A stretch of DNA of 9,974 nucleotides from Bacillota bacterium (GCA_009778255.1 WRKD01000152.1:1-9974); one strand, 5' to 3'; shown: positions 1 to 5,962, counted from the stretch's first letter. The notes: generated from the letters alone by a model not told the origin. Numbers and translations are program-made.

Positions 1-459
1 GCCGAGGTTTCCGGTGGCGGTAAAAAGCCCTGGCGGCAAAAGGGTACCGGCCGGGCCAGTTTTGGTAGCAGCCGTAACCCGGTATGGCGCAAAGGCGGCG
101 TGGCTTTCGGCCCTACCCCACGCTCTCATGAAATTAGTATGCCGAAAAAAATGCGACGTTTGGCGCTGCTTTCGGCGCTTTCCAGTAAGGCTATGGATGG
201 CGATATTGTAGTTTTGGAAGATCTGGATTTACAAGCCCCTAAAACCAAGGAATTAGTGCGCATATTAAATAATATCAAAGCGCCCAATGCCCTGGTAGTA
301 ATAGAACAAGATAATACTAACGCAGTTTTATCTGCGCGAAATTTACCCAAAGTCAGCACTGCTCCTGCCAGCGGTTTAAACACTTATAAAGTGCTGTATA
401 ATGAGAAGCTAGTATTGACTCGTTCTTCACTCGCTTCTTTAGAGGAGGTGCTGGGATGA
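1..459 (+). CDS. rplD: 50S ribosomal protein L4, 5'-truncated by window edge
   Basis: L4 is a primary 23S rRNA-binding protein of the large subunit. Its extended loop lines the peptide exit tunnel, and in E. coli it also represses the S10 operon. The window opens inside the gene. The 152 residues present start at the equivalent of about E. coli residue 50, so roughly 49 N-terminal residues are missing. The loop motif KKPWRQKGTGRA is intact at fragment residues 8-19, including the lysine matching E. coli Lys63, a known macrolide-resistance position. After it the sequence reads SFGSSRNPVWRKGG, with Ser where E. coli has Arg69. The C-terminal half (VVLEDL, APKTKEL, ARNLPKV) fits L4 throughout. 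The TGA stop overlaps the rplW start codon as ATGA, so the two genes are probably translationally coupled. The identity is secure. Confidence 0.97.
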   Translation, partial: AEVSGGGKKPWRQKGTGRASFGSSRNPVWRKGGVAFGPTPRSHEISMPKKMRRLALLSALSSKAMDGDIVVLEDLDLQAPKTKELVRILNNIKAPNALVVIEQDNTNAVLSARNLPKVSTAPASGLNTYKVLYNEKLVLTRSSLASLEEVLG

Positions 460-749
460 TTCGCGACGCTCACGATATTCTGATAAAACCATTGGTAACA
501 GAAAAAACAACTATATTAATGGAACAAAATAAATACAGCTTTATTGTTAATAAAAAAGCCAATAAAATAGAAATAAGAAATGCCGTAGAAAGCCTGTTTA
601 AGGTAAGAGTTTTAAATGTTACGACCCGTATTGTTAAAGGTAAGATCAAACGCATGGGCCGTACTCAGGGTAAACGTCCGGATACCAAGCGGGCTGTTGT
701 AACGTTGGCCGCAGGCGATAGAATAGAAGTATTCAGCGCTCTTCAGTAA
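456..749 (+). CDS. rplW: 50S ribosomal protein L23
   Basis: L23 binds 23S rRNA domain III beside the exit tunnel and is the docking site for trigger factor and SRP. The 97-residue product matches the usual family length. It starts with the typical DILIKPLVTEKT segment (residues 7-18). It then has the NKYSFIVNKKANKIEIRNAV strand-helix region (25-44) and the basic KGKIKRMGRTQGKRPD loop (61-76) that reaches into rRNA. The start is the ATG of an ATGA overlap with the rplD stop. The site AGAGGAGGTG at 441-450, inside rplD, is its ribosome binding site. rplB follows after 12 bp. Nothing is unusual in sequence or length. Confidence 0.97.
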   Translation: MIRDAHDILIKPLVTEKTTILMEQNKYSFIVNKKANKIEIRNAVESLFKVRVLNVTTRIVKGKIKRMGRTQGKRPDTKRAVVTLAAGDRIEVFSALQ

Positions 750-761
750 GGAGGAAAGAAC

Positions 762-1586
762 ATGGGAATAAAAAAATATAAGCCAACCTCTCCAGGACGC
801 CGCGGCATGACGGTTTCTACCTTTGAAGAAATCACCGCGAGTAAACCGGAAAAATCGTTGTTGGCGCCGCTTAAAAAGCATGGAGGGCGAAACAACCAGG
901 GGCGCCTAACCGTAAGGCATCAAGGCGGCGGACATAAACAACAGTATCGTATTATCGATTTTAAACGTGAAAAAGACGGTGTGCCGGCTAAAGTAGCCAC
1001 CATTGAATACGACCCAAATCGCACGGCTAATATTGCTTTATTACATTATGTAGACGGCGAGAAACGTTATATTTTGGCTCCTCATGGCGTGAAAGTTGGA
1101 GATATGCTTTTTTCCGGTATGGATGCGGATATTAAGCCTGGTAACGCCCTGCCTTTATCCAATATACCAGTGGGCACGGTAGTTCATAATGTAGAACTTA
1201 GGCCCGGTCAAGGTGGACAATTAGCGCGCAGCGCCGGTTCCTCTATTCAATTGATGGCTAAAGAAGGTAAATATGCCACCTTGCGTATGCCTTCCGGTGA
1301 AATGCGGATGGTGCTGGCAAATTGTCGGGCTACTGTAGGCCAGGTAGGCAATATCGATCAGGAGAATATTAATATCGGTAAAGCCGGACGTAACCGTTGG
1401 CTGGGAATAAGGCCAACTAACCGTGGGGTTGTGATGAATCCGGTGGATCATCCCCATGGCGGCGGCGAAGGCCGCAGCCCGGTGGGGCGCAACCCGGTCA
1501 CCCCTTGGGGTAAACCGGCTTTGGGAGCAAAGACACGCAAAAAAAGAAAAGCTTCAAACCGGCTAATAATAAAGCGCAGAAAGTAG
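762..1586 (+). CDS. rplB: 50S ribosomal protein L2
   Basis: L2 is a core large-subunit protein needed for subunit association and for integrity of the peptidyl transferase centre. The product is 274 residues, normal for bacterial L2. The N-terminal OB-like RNA-binding part holds NNQGRLTVRHQGGGHKQQYR (44-63). The SH3-like domain runs through VHNVELRPGQGGQLARSAG (141-159). The C-terminal signature HPHGGGEGRSPVGR lies at 230-243, and His230 matches the E. coli His229 implicated in peptidyl transfer. The basic tail KTRKKRKASNRLIIKRRK ends the protein. The ribosome binding site AAGGAGGA (748-755) overlaps the rplW stop codon. The gene is followed by 75 bp of AT-rich noncoding sequence, larger than most junctions here. 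Confidence 0.98.
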   Translation: MGIKKYKPTSPGRRGMTVSTFEEITASKPEKSLLAPLKKHGGRNNQGRLTVRHQGGGHKQQYRIIDFKREKDGVPAKVATIEYDPNRTANIALLHYVDGEKRYILAPHGVKVGDMLFSGMDADIKPGNALPLSNIPVGTVVHNVELRPGQGGQLARSAGSSIQLMAKEGKYATLRMPSGEMRMVLANCRATVGQVGNIDQENINIGKAGRNRWLGIRPTNRGVVMNPVDHPHGGGEGRSPVGRNPVTPWGKPALGAKTRKKRKASNRLIIKRRK

Positions 1587-1661
1587 TATAATGTAGAATT
1601 TAAAATATTAAAGCATAACAATAATTCTGCATTTTACATATTGAAGGGAGGATAAACCCGT
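1587..1661 (+). other. rplB-rpsS intergenic gap with a weak inverted repeat
   Basis: This 75-bp AT-rich gap holds an inverted repeat: ATGTAGAATT at 1591-1600 against AATTCTGCAT at 1623-1632. The two arms can form a 10-bp stem with one G-U pair and a 22-nt AT-rich loop. No T-run directly follows the stem, so it does not look like an intrinsic terminator. The right end carries the rpsS ribosome binding site AGGGAGGA (1645-1652). Function is unknown; it may be an mRNA processing or stability hairpin, or chance in AT-rich DNA. Confidence 0.4.
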
Positions 1662-1946
1662 ATGGGTAGATCAGTAAAAAAAGGCCCCTATTGCGAAGAG
1701 CGGCTGCTTGCCCGCATTGAAGCGATGAATGATAGCGGTAATAAAAAGGTGCTTAAAACCTGGAGCCGCGCTTCTACTATCTTTCCGCAAATGGTTGGCC
1801 ATACCATAGCCGTGCATGACGGCAGAAAACATGTTCCAGTTTATATCACCGAAGATATGGTGGGGCATAAGCTGGGAGAATTTGCTCCCACGCGTTATTT
1901 TCGCGGTCATGGCAATAAAACCGAACGTTCCACGGCTTTGAAGTAA
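1662..1946 (+). CDS. rpsS: 30S ribosomal protein S19
   Basis: S19 sits in the head of the small subunit, forms a complex with S13 and contacts the A-site finger and tRNA. The 94-residue product is the usual length. It begins MGRSVKKGPY and has the central KTWSRASTIFPQMVGHTIAV (32-51). The diagnostic signature DGRKHVPVYITEDMVGHKLG (53-72) is followed by EFAPTRYFRGHG (73-84). The start ATG has AGGGAGGA (1645-1652) about 9 nt upstream. rplV follows after 16 bp that contain its own ribosome binding site. No unusual features were seen. Confidence 0.98.
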   Translation: MGRSVKKGPYCEERLLARIEAMNDSGNKKVLKTWSRASTIFPQMVGHTIAVHDGRKHVPVYITEDMVGHKLGEFAPTRYFRGHGNKTERSTALK

Positions 1947-1947
1947 G

Positions 1948-1957
1948 AGAGGAGGAA
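1948..1957 (+). promoter_or_regulatory. Ribosome binding site fixing the rplV TTG start
   Basis: GAGAGGAGGA is a strong Shine-Dalgarno match just after the rpsS stop. It supports initiation at the TTG at 1963, since no in-frame ATG or GTG lies at a comparable distance. Confidence 0.8.
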
Positions 1958-1962
1958 GTGTT

Positions 1963-2304
1963 TTGGAAGCAAAAGCTGTAGCTAAATATATCCGCATCTC
2001 CCCCCGCAAAGCCCGTTTGGTGATAGATTTAATTCGGGAAAAGGGTGTGGACGAGGCCGAGGCTATTTTACGTTTTACACCAAACCGCGCCGCGGAAGCG
2101 GCAGCTAAAGTATTGAAATCTGCCGTTGCCAACGCAGAGAATAATTTGCATTTAAACCACGACGAGCTTAAAGTCATGGCGGCTTATGTAGATGAAGGAC
2201 CCAGCATTAAGCGCTTTAAACCGCGCGCGCAGGGGCGGGCAGATAAAATGCTGCATCGTACAAGCCATATCACCGTTGTGGTTGGCATAAGAGAGGAGGT
2301 ATAA
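1963..2304 (+). CDS. rplV: 50S ribosomal protein L22 (TTG start)
   Basis: L22 contacts all 23S rRNA domains, and its long beta-hairpin forms part of the exit-tunnel constriction. The 113-residue product is normal in length. It begins EAKAVAKYIRISPRKARLVI, the typical L22 N-terminus in which the RISPRKAR motif (11-18) is diagnostic. The helix NRAAEAAAKVLKSAVANAEN lies at 41-60. The tunnel hairpin is around 80-100, with FKPRAQGRADKMLHRTSHIT at 85-104. The start is TTG at 1963, chosen because GAGAGGAGGA (1948-1957) lies at the right distance and the product begins where family members begin. The nearby GTG at 1958 is out of frame. TTG starts are uncommon and may lower initiation slightly. Confidence 0.96.
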   Translation: MEAKAVAKYIRISPRKARLVIDLIREKGVDEAEAILRFTPNRAAEAAAKVLKSAVANAENNLHLNHDELKVMAAYVDEGPSIKRFKPRAQGRADKMLHRTSHITVVVGIREEV

Positions 2305-2306
2305 GC

Positions 2307-2981
2307 GTGGGTCAGAAAGTAAACCCCAAGGGTTTTCGCGTAGGAGTAATTAAAGATTGGGACGCGCGCTGGTACGCCAATAATAAAGATTTTAAGCATT
2401 TTCTCTACGAGGATTATCAACTGCGCAAGCATGTTAAGGCAAAATTATATGCATCTGGTGTTTCACGCGTAGATATTGAACGGGCGGGCGGACGTGTGAA
2501 AATCAATATTTTCACCGCTAAGCCAGGCATCGTGATTGGGCGCGGAGGGCAGGAAGTAGAGGTTTTGCGTAAAGAACTGGAAAAAATGAGCGGTAAAAAA
2601 GTTTCCGTTAATATAACGGAAGTTAAAAGACCGGAATTAGACGCTGTTTTAGTGGCTGAAAACGTAGCCGCTTCTTTGGAAAAGCGTATTGCCTTCCGAC
2701 GCGCCATGAAACAAACAGTAAGCCGTACCATGCGTATGGGTGCTTTGGGAATTAAAATCATGTGCTCGGGCAGGCTGGCCGGCGCGGAAATAGCCCGTAC
2801 TGAATGGTATGCCGAAGGTAAAGTGCCCCTACATACCCTGCGCGCAGATATCGATTATGGTTTTGCCGAAGCAAATACCGCTTATGGTAAAATCGGCGTT
2901 AAAGTATGGATATATAGAGGTGAGATTTTACCACATAAAACGGAAAAACTGCCAGTAAACGTTGTGGAGGAGGGCGAGTAA
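2307..2981 (+). CDS. rpsC: 30S ribosomal protein S3 (GTG start)
   Basis: S3 lies at the mRNA entry tunnel of the small subunit and takes part in ribosomal helicase activity. The product is 224 residues, within the normal 210-235 range. The N-terminus GQKVNPKGFRVGVIKDWDAR (2-21) is typical. A KH RNA-binding domain carries the GRGG loop at 78-81 within KPGIVIGRGGQEVEVLRKEL. The entry-tunnel residues Arg131, Arg132 and Lys135 (RRAMKQ) match E. coli in both identity and number. The C-terminal domain includes GIKIMCSGRLAGAEIARTEW (148-167). It starts at GTG two bases after the rplV stop, with GAGAGGAGGT (2291-2300) upstream. Its stop directly abuts the rplP ATG, so the pair is probably coupled. 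Confidence 0.98.
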   Translation: MGQKVNPKGFRVGVIKDWDARWYANNKDFKHFLYEDYQLRKHVKAKLYASGVSRVDIERAGGRVKINIFTAKPGIVIGRGGQEVEVLRKELEKMSGKKVSVNITEVKRPELDAVLVAENVAASLEKRIAFRRAMKQTVSRTMRMGALGIKIMCSGRLAGAEIARTEWYAEGKVPLHTLRADIDYGFAEANTAYGKIGVKVWIYRGEILPHKTEKLPVNVVEEGE

Positions 2982-3416
2982 ATGTTATTGCCAAAAAGAG
3001 TTAAGTTTCGCCGCCAACACCGTGGTACTATGAAGGGCGCTTCTCATAAGGGCAATTTTGTTAGCTACGGTGAATATGGCATGCAAGCCCTGGAATGTGG
3101 TTGGATAACCAGCCGACAAATAGAAGCCGCCCGTATAGCCATGACCCGTTATATTAAACGTGGCGGCAATGTATGGATTAAAATTTTTCCTCATAAACCT
3201 GTTACGGAGAAACCTGCCGAAACGCGTATGGGCTCCGGCAAAGGTTCTCCGGAATATTGGGTGGCTGTGGTAAAACCCGGAAGAGTGATGTTTGAAATTG
3301 CCGGGGTTTCGGAAGAAACAGCCAAAGAGGCAATGCGTTTGGCCCAGCATAAGCTGCCAATCAAAACAAAATTTGTAAAACGCGCAGAAATGGGTGGTGA
3401 GTCAAATGAAAGCTAA
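2982..3416 (+). CDS. rplP: 50S ribosomal protein L16
   Basis: L16 organises the A-site region of 23S rRNA and contacts tRNA elbows. The 144-residue product has the expected length. It begins MLLPKRVKFRRQHRGTMKG, a highly conserved opening. It carries GWITSRQIEAARIAMTRYIK (40-59) and KPAETRMGSGKGSPEYWVAV (77-96). Arg82 is the counterpart of E. coli Arg81, which is hydroxylated in some bacteria. The ATG follows the rpsC stop with no gap, and GGAGGAGGG (2966-2974) inside rpsC is the binding site. The last 11 bases overlap rpmC in another frame, so the C-terminal tail (EMGGESNES) is shaped partly by the rpmC start region. Confidence 0.98.
   Translation: MLLPKRVKFRRQHRGTMKGASHKGNFVSYGEYGMQALECGWITSRQIEAARIAMTRYIKRGGNVWIKIFPHKPVTEKPAETRMGSGKGSPEYWVAVVKPGRVMFEIAGVSEETAKEAMRLAQHKLPIKTKFVKRAEMGGESNES
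3393..3401 (+). promoter_or_regulatory. Ribosome binding site deciding the rpmC start
   Basis: GGTGGTGAG lies inside the 3' end of rplP, about 5 nt before the ATG at 3406. It overlaps the two in-frame GTG codons upstream, which makes those unlikely starts and favours the 66-residue L29. Confidence 0.6.
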
Positions 3417-3606
3417 GGAACTCCGTGATCTCACCTATGATGAATTGGTGAGAAAGGAAGGCGACTTGAAGGAGGAACTCTTTAACCTGCGTTTTCGTTT
3501 AGCCACCGGTCAATTGGATAATCCCATGACCATAAAGGCTGTGAGGAAAGATATGGCAAGAGTAAAGACCGTCATCCGCCAAAAAGAGCTAGGAAAAGCT
3601 CTGTAG
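3406..3606 (+). CDS. rpmC: 50S ribosomal protein L29
   Basis: L29 is a small helical hairpin protein near the exit tunnel, next to L23, and contributes to the SRP and trigger factor docking surface. From the ATG at 3406 the product is 66 residues, the family size. It begins MKAKELRDLTYDELVRKEGD, followed by LKEELFNLRFRLATGQLDNP (21-40), which holds the diagnostic LFNLRFRLATGQL. The second helix starts at MTIKAVRKDMARVKTVIRQK. Upstream in-frame GTGs at 3394 and 3397 are not favoured, because GGTGGTGAG (3393-3401) overlaps them and is spaced for 3406. The start overlaps the rplP end by 11 bp. Three consecutive in-frame stops (TAG TAA TAG, 3604-3612) end it. Confidence 0.95.
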   Translation: MKAKELRDLTYDELVRKEGDLKEELFNLRFRLATGQLDNPMTIKAVRKDMARVKTVIRQKELGKAL

Positions 3607-3630
3607 TAATAGCGGAAAGGAGGCTAAAGC

Positions 3631-3900
3631 GTGTCGGAACAAGCAAGAGGGTCTAGAAAAGAGCGCATAGGCATTGTAGCCAGCGACAAAATGAATAAAA
3701 CCGTGGTAGTGCGGGTAGATACCAGGGTGCGGCATCCGCTATACGGCAAGATCACCAGTGTAAGTAAGAAATTTAAAGCTCATGACGAATATAATGAAGC
3801 AAAAATAGGCGATAAAGTACTGATTGCCGAAACAAGACCGCTTTCCAGAGATAAACGCTGGCGGGTGGTGGCGATTTTAGAGAAGGCGCCGATAGTATAA
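3631..3900 (+). CDS. rpsQ: 30S ribosomal protein S17 (GTG start)
   Basis: S17 is an early-assembly small-subunit protein with an OB fold that binds the 5' domain of 16S rRNA. The 89-residue product fits the family (80-90). It has KERIGIVASDKMNKTVVVRV (10-29) and HPLYGKITSVSKKFKAHDEY (35-54). The family signature GDKVLIAETRPLSRDKRWRV lies at 60-79. The GTG start has GGAAAGGAGG (3614-3623) upstream. In E. coli this gene closes the S10 operon. Here only 32 bp separate it from rplN, with no terminator or promoter visible, so S10 and spc are probably co-transcribed, as in other Bacillota. Confidence 0.97.
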   Translation: MSEQARGSRKERIGIVASDKMNKTVVVRVDTRVRHPLYGKITSVSKKFKAHDEYNEAKIGDKVLIAETRPLSRDKRWRVVAILEKAPIV

Positions 3901-3932
3901 GGAACTAATTTCAGGAAGGGGGGCGGCCAAAA

Positions 3933-4301
3933 GTGATTCAGGCCGAAACCAGATTAAAGGTGGGCGATAATACCGGCGCTAAAGAGTTGCTGTGTATCAA
4001 GGTGCTGGGCGGTTCCCGCCGTAAATACGCCACGGTGGGCGATGTTATCATCTGCTCTGTTAAAGAAGCCAGTCCGGGAGGCGTGGTAAAAAAAGGCGAT
4101 GTGGTGCGGGTAGTGGTGGTACGCACGAAAAAAGAAATACGAAGGCCGGATGGCTCATATATCCGTTTTGACGAGAATTCCGGCGTGATCATCAACGAAG
4201 CTAATCAACCGCGCGGTACCCGTATATTTGGACCGGTGGCTAGGGAATTGAGGGATAGGGATTTTATGAAAATCATCTCTCTTGCGCCCGAAGTGCTTTA
4301 A
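3933..4301 (+). CDS. rplN: 50S ribosomal protein L14 (GTG start)
   Basis: L14 lies at the subunit interface, forms intersubunit bridges with 16S rRNA and is the binding site for the silencing factor RsfS. The product is 122 residues, exactly the standard bacterial length. It begins MIQAETRLKVGDNTGAKELL and has CIKVLGGSRRKYATVGDVII (21-40). The signature region VVKKGDVVRVVVVRTKKEIR (51-70) follows. The ending NQPRGTRIFGPVARELRDRD (91-110) plus FMKIISLAPEVL is typical of the family. The start is a GTG preceded by a purine-rich AGGAAGGGGGG stretch. It is the first gene of the spc part. Nothing unusual was seen. Confidence 0.98.
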   Translation: MIQAETRLKVGDNTGAKELLCIKVLGGSRRKYATVGDVIICSVKEASPGGVVKKGDVVRVVVVRTKKEIRRPDGSYIRFDENSGVIINEANQPRGTRIFGPVARELRDRDFMKIISLAPEVL

Positions 4302-4316
4302 GGCGGAGGTGATAAT

Positions 4317-4658
4317 ATGGCTAAGGAAACTGTCAAAACTAAAATGCATGTAAGAAAAGGCGATAATGTAGTGGTTATATCCGGCAAAGACGCCGGCAAA
4401 AAAGGTAAGATTATCGATGTGGATGCAAGAAATAGCCGTGTTTATGTAGATAAGGTCAATTTGGTAAGCCGGCATACCAAACCAACCAAAGGTGCTCCTC
4501 AGGGTGGTATCGTAAAACAAGAAGCAGCCTTGCACAGCTCAAATGTTATGTTGTTTTGTAACAAATGCGGGCAAGGTGTGCGCGTAGCCAAAGAAATCTT
4601 GGCGGATGGGCAAAAGTTGCGCATCTGCGTTAAATGTGGCGCGCGTTTTGATAAATAA
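4317..4658 (+). CDS. rplX: 50S ribosomal protein L24 with two CxxC pairs
   Basis: L24 is an assembly initiator that binds the 5' end of 23S rRNA and sits near the exit tunnel. The 113-residue product has the KOW motif core HVRKGDNVVVISGKDAGKKG (11-30), followed by KIIDVDARNSRVYVDKVNLV (31-50). HTKPTKGAPQGGIVKQEAAL (53-72) is also typical. The C-terminal part carries Cys81 and Cys84 (CNKC) and Cys104 and Cys107 (CVKC), spaced like a zinc ribbon. E. coli and B. subtilis L24 lack these cysteines, but cysteine-bearing forms occur in other bacteria. Zinc binding is inferred. The ATG at 4317 follows a near-perfect GGAGGTGAT site (4304-4312). This gives a 9-residue lead before the usual MHVRKGD opening. 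Confidence 0.97.
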   Translation: MAKETVKTKMHVRKGDNVVVISGKDAGKKGKIIDVDARNSRVYVDKVNLVSRHTKPTKGAPQGGIVKQEAALHSSNVMLFCNKCGQGVRVAKEILADGQKLRICVKCGARFDK

Positions 4659-4678
4659 GGGGGGAAGGAGGAAGCTTT

Positions 4679-5230
4679 ATGACAGCCAGACTAAAAGAAC
4701 GTTATAATAGTAATATACGCTCAGCTTTACAAGAAAAGTTTAAATATACTAATGTTATGCAAATACCTAAACTGGAAAAAGTGGTTGTTAATATGGGCTT
4801 GGGCGAAGCCATACAAAACCCGAAGGCACTGGATGCTGCTGTAGCAGATTTAGCCGCTATTACCGGACAAAAACCTATAATTACTAAGGCCAAAAAATCC
4901 ATTGCGGCTTTTAAAGTGCGCCAGGGCATGTCTATTGGCTGCAAGGTAACATTGCGCGGCGAGCGCATGTATCAGTTTGTAGATAAACTGATTTCCGCCG
5001 CCATCCCCCGAGTGAGGGATTTTAAAGGCGTAAACGCCAACGCCTTTGATGGTCGAGGTAATTATACTTTGGGCTTAAAAGAACAACTTATTTTTCCGGA
5101 AATTGAATACGACAAGATCGACCGGCTGCGCGGAATGGAGATAGCTTTTGTTACCTCGGCCCGCACAGATGAAGAATGCAAAGAACTGCTGAGTTTATGC
5201 GGCATGCCCTTTGCCGATGTATCTAGGTGA
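4679..5230 (+). CDS. rplE: 50S ribosomal protein L5
   Basis: L5 binds 5S rRNA together with L18, forms part of the central protuberance and touches the P-site tRNA. The product is 183 residues, close to the usual 179-180. It begins with the L5 helix (TARLKERYNSNIRSALQEKF). The family signature IPKLEKVVVNMGLGEA is at 29-44. AKKSIAAFKVRQGMSIGCKV (71-90) and VNANAFDGRGNYTLGLKEQL (118-137) follow. The C-terminus has FPEIEYDKIDRLRGMEIAFV (139-158). AAGGAGG (4665-4671) precedes the ATG with good spacing. The TGA stop is 15 bp before rpsN. The L5, S14, S8, L6, L18 order is the classic spc arrangement. Confidence 0.98.
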   Translation: MTARLKERYNSNIRSALQEKFKYTNVMQIPKLEKVVVNMGLGEAIQNPKALDAAVADLAAITGQKPIITKAKKSIAAFKVRQGMSIGCKVTLRGERMYQFVDKLISAAIPRVRDFKGVNANAFDGRGNYTLGLKEQLIFPEIEYDKIDRLRGMEIAFVTSARTDEECKELLSLCGMPFADVSR

Positions 5231-5245
5231 TAAGGAGGTAAGACA

Positions 5246-5431
5246 GTGGCTAAGACTTCTATGCTGGTGAAGCAAAAACGTACGCCAAAGTATACGGTAC
5301 GGGGCTATAATCGCTGTAATATCTGTGGGCGTCCCCATGCCTATATGCGTAAATTCGGCATTTGCCGCATCTGTTTCCGCGAGCTGGCTTATAAGGGAGA
5401 AATTCCCGGCATTACAAAAGCTAGCTGGTAA
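5246..5431 (+). CDS. rpsN: 30S ribosomal protein S14, zinc-binding type Z (GTG start)
   Basis: S14 is in the 30S head near S3 and S10. This is the short zinc form: 61 residues, against about 90-100 for the cysteine-free long form. Cys24 and Cys27 (CNIC) and Cys40 and Cys43 (CRIC) form the zinc-knuckle pattern seen in type Z S14. The ending FGICRICFRELAYKGEIPG (37-55) is diagnostic. The GTG start has AAGGAGGT (5232-5239) upstream, 6 nt away. Many Bacillota carry a second zinc-independent copy elsewhere for zinc starvation; this window cannot show that. The gene is also called rpsZ in some annotations. Being in the spc operon, it is the housekeeping copy. Confidence 0.98.
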   Translation: MAKTSMLVKQKRTPKYTVRGYNRCNICGRPHAYMRKFGICRICFRELAYKGEIPGITKASW

Positions 5432-5461
5432 GATGGTGCTAATGGAAGGAGGTAATCTAAT

Positions 5462-5860
5462 ATGGTTGTTACAGACCCCATCGCCGATTTTTTAACCCGC
5501 ATACGCAATGCCAACACGGTTTATATGGAGAGGGTAGAAATTCCCGCTTCCAAAACCAAAATGGCGATGGCGAATATTCTTAAAGAAGAAGGGTTTATTA
5601 AGGACGTAGAATATGTTGAAGATGGTAAACAAGGCATTTTACGTCTGTATTTGAAATACAGTAATGGCAAAGAGCGAGTTATCTCTGGTTTAAAGCGTAT
5701 TTCTCGCCCTGGTTTGCGTGTTTATGCGCGTAAAGATGAATTACCCAAAGTATTAGGCGGATTAGGTATAGCAATAATATCTACATCCGGCGGACTTATG
5801 ACAGACAAAAAAGCTCGTAAAGAGGGCAGAGGCGGAGAAGTGCTCTGCTATGTATGGTAA
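5462..5860 (+). CDS. rpsH: 30S ribosomal protein S8
   Basis: S8 binds helix 21 of 16S rRNA, is essential for platform assembly, and in E. coli represses the spc operon by binding its mRNA near rplE. The product is 132 residues, the standard length. It starts VVTDPIADFLTRIRNANTVY (2-21) and has KTKMAMANILKEEGFIKDVE (31-50). KRISRPGLRVYARKDELPKV (78-97) follows. The family signature runs through GIAIISTSGGLMTDKKARKE (102-121), and the protein ends GRGGEVLCYVW. GGAAGGAGGTAAT (5444-5456) gives a strong ribosome binding site. The stop is followed directly by a repeat-bearing 102-bp gap before rplF. Confidence 0.98.
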   Translation: MVVTDPIADFLTRIRNANTVYMERVEIPASKTKMAMANILKEEGFIKDVEYVEDGKQGILRLYLKYSNGKERVISGLKRISRPGLRVYARKDELPKVLGGLGIAIISTSGGLMTDKKARKEGRGGEVLCYVW

Positions 5861-5863
5861 AAC

Positions 5864-5944
5864 AGAAGCCAGAGGCCAGAGGGAAGAGGCCGGAAATTAG
5901 GGTTTTTTGAAAACCTAACTTCTAAGTTCTAACATCTAGCTTCT
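5864..5944 (+). repeat. Two opposed arrays of 7-bp repeats around a palindrome
   Basis: The left arm reads as heptamers: AGAAGCC (5864-5870), AGAGGCC (5871-5877), AGAGGGA (5878-5884), AGAGGCC (5885-5891) and a degenerate GGAAATT (5892-5898). The right arm, read on the minus strand, also breaks into heptamers: AGAAGCT (5944-5938), AGATGTT (5937-5931), AGAACTT (5930-5924) and AGAAGTT (5923-5917). Each arm then meets AGG and the palindrome GGTTTT-TTG-AAAACC (5901-5915). The whole can fold as an imperfect hairpin with many mismatches. It fills almost all of the rpsH-rplF gap and ends 4 nt before the rplF ribosome binding site. It does not code and lacks a terminator T-tract after the stem. It looks like a dispersed intergenic element that entered the operon; the function is unknown. 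Confidence 0.75.
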
Positions 5945-5962
5945 TGATCAGGAGGTGATAAG

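Noticed and set aside
14..211. 65-codon plus frame in the first 211 bases
   Set aside because: It is out of frame with rplD, whose conserved L4 sequence covers the same bases.
1671..2177. 168-codon open frame on the minus strand opposite rpsS and rplV
   Set aside because: It lies wholly antisense to two clear ribosomal protein genes, resembles no known family, and is explained by codon bias of the real genes.
3394..3606. Upstream GTG starts for rpmC (70 residues)
   Set aside because: The likely ribosome binding site overlaps these codons, and the ATG at 3406 gives the normal L29 N-terminus MKAKEL.
4344..4658. Internal ATG (MHVRKGD) as the rplX start
   Set aside because: This matches where many L24 proteins begin, but it has no Shine-Dalgarno site, while the ATG at 4317 has a near-perfect one.
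5901..5915. GGTTTT-TTG-AAAACC as an intrinsic terminator
   Set aside because: The stem is weak and AT-rich and no T-tract follows it. Termination here would cut off L6, L18, S5, L15 and SecY.
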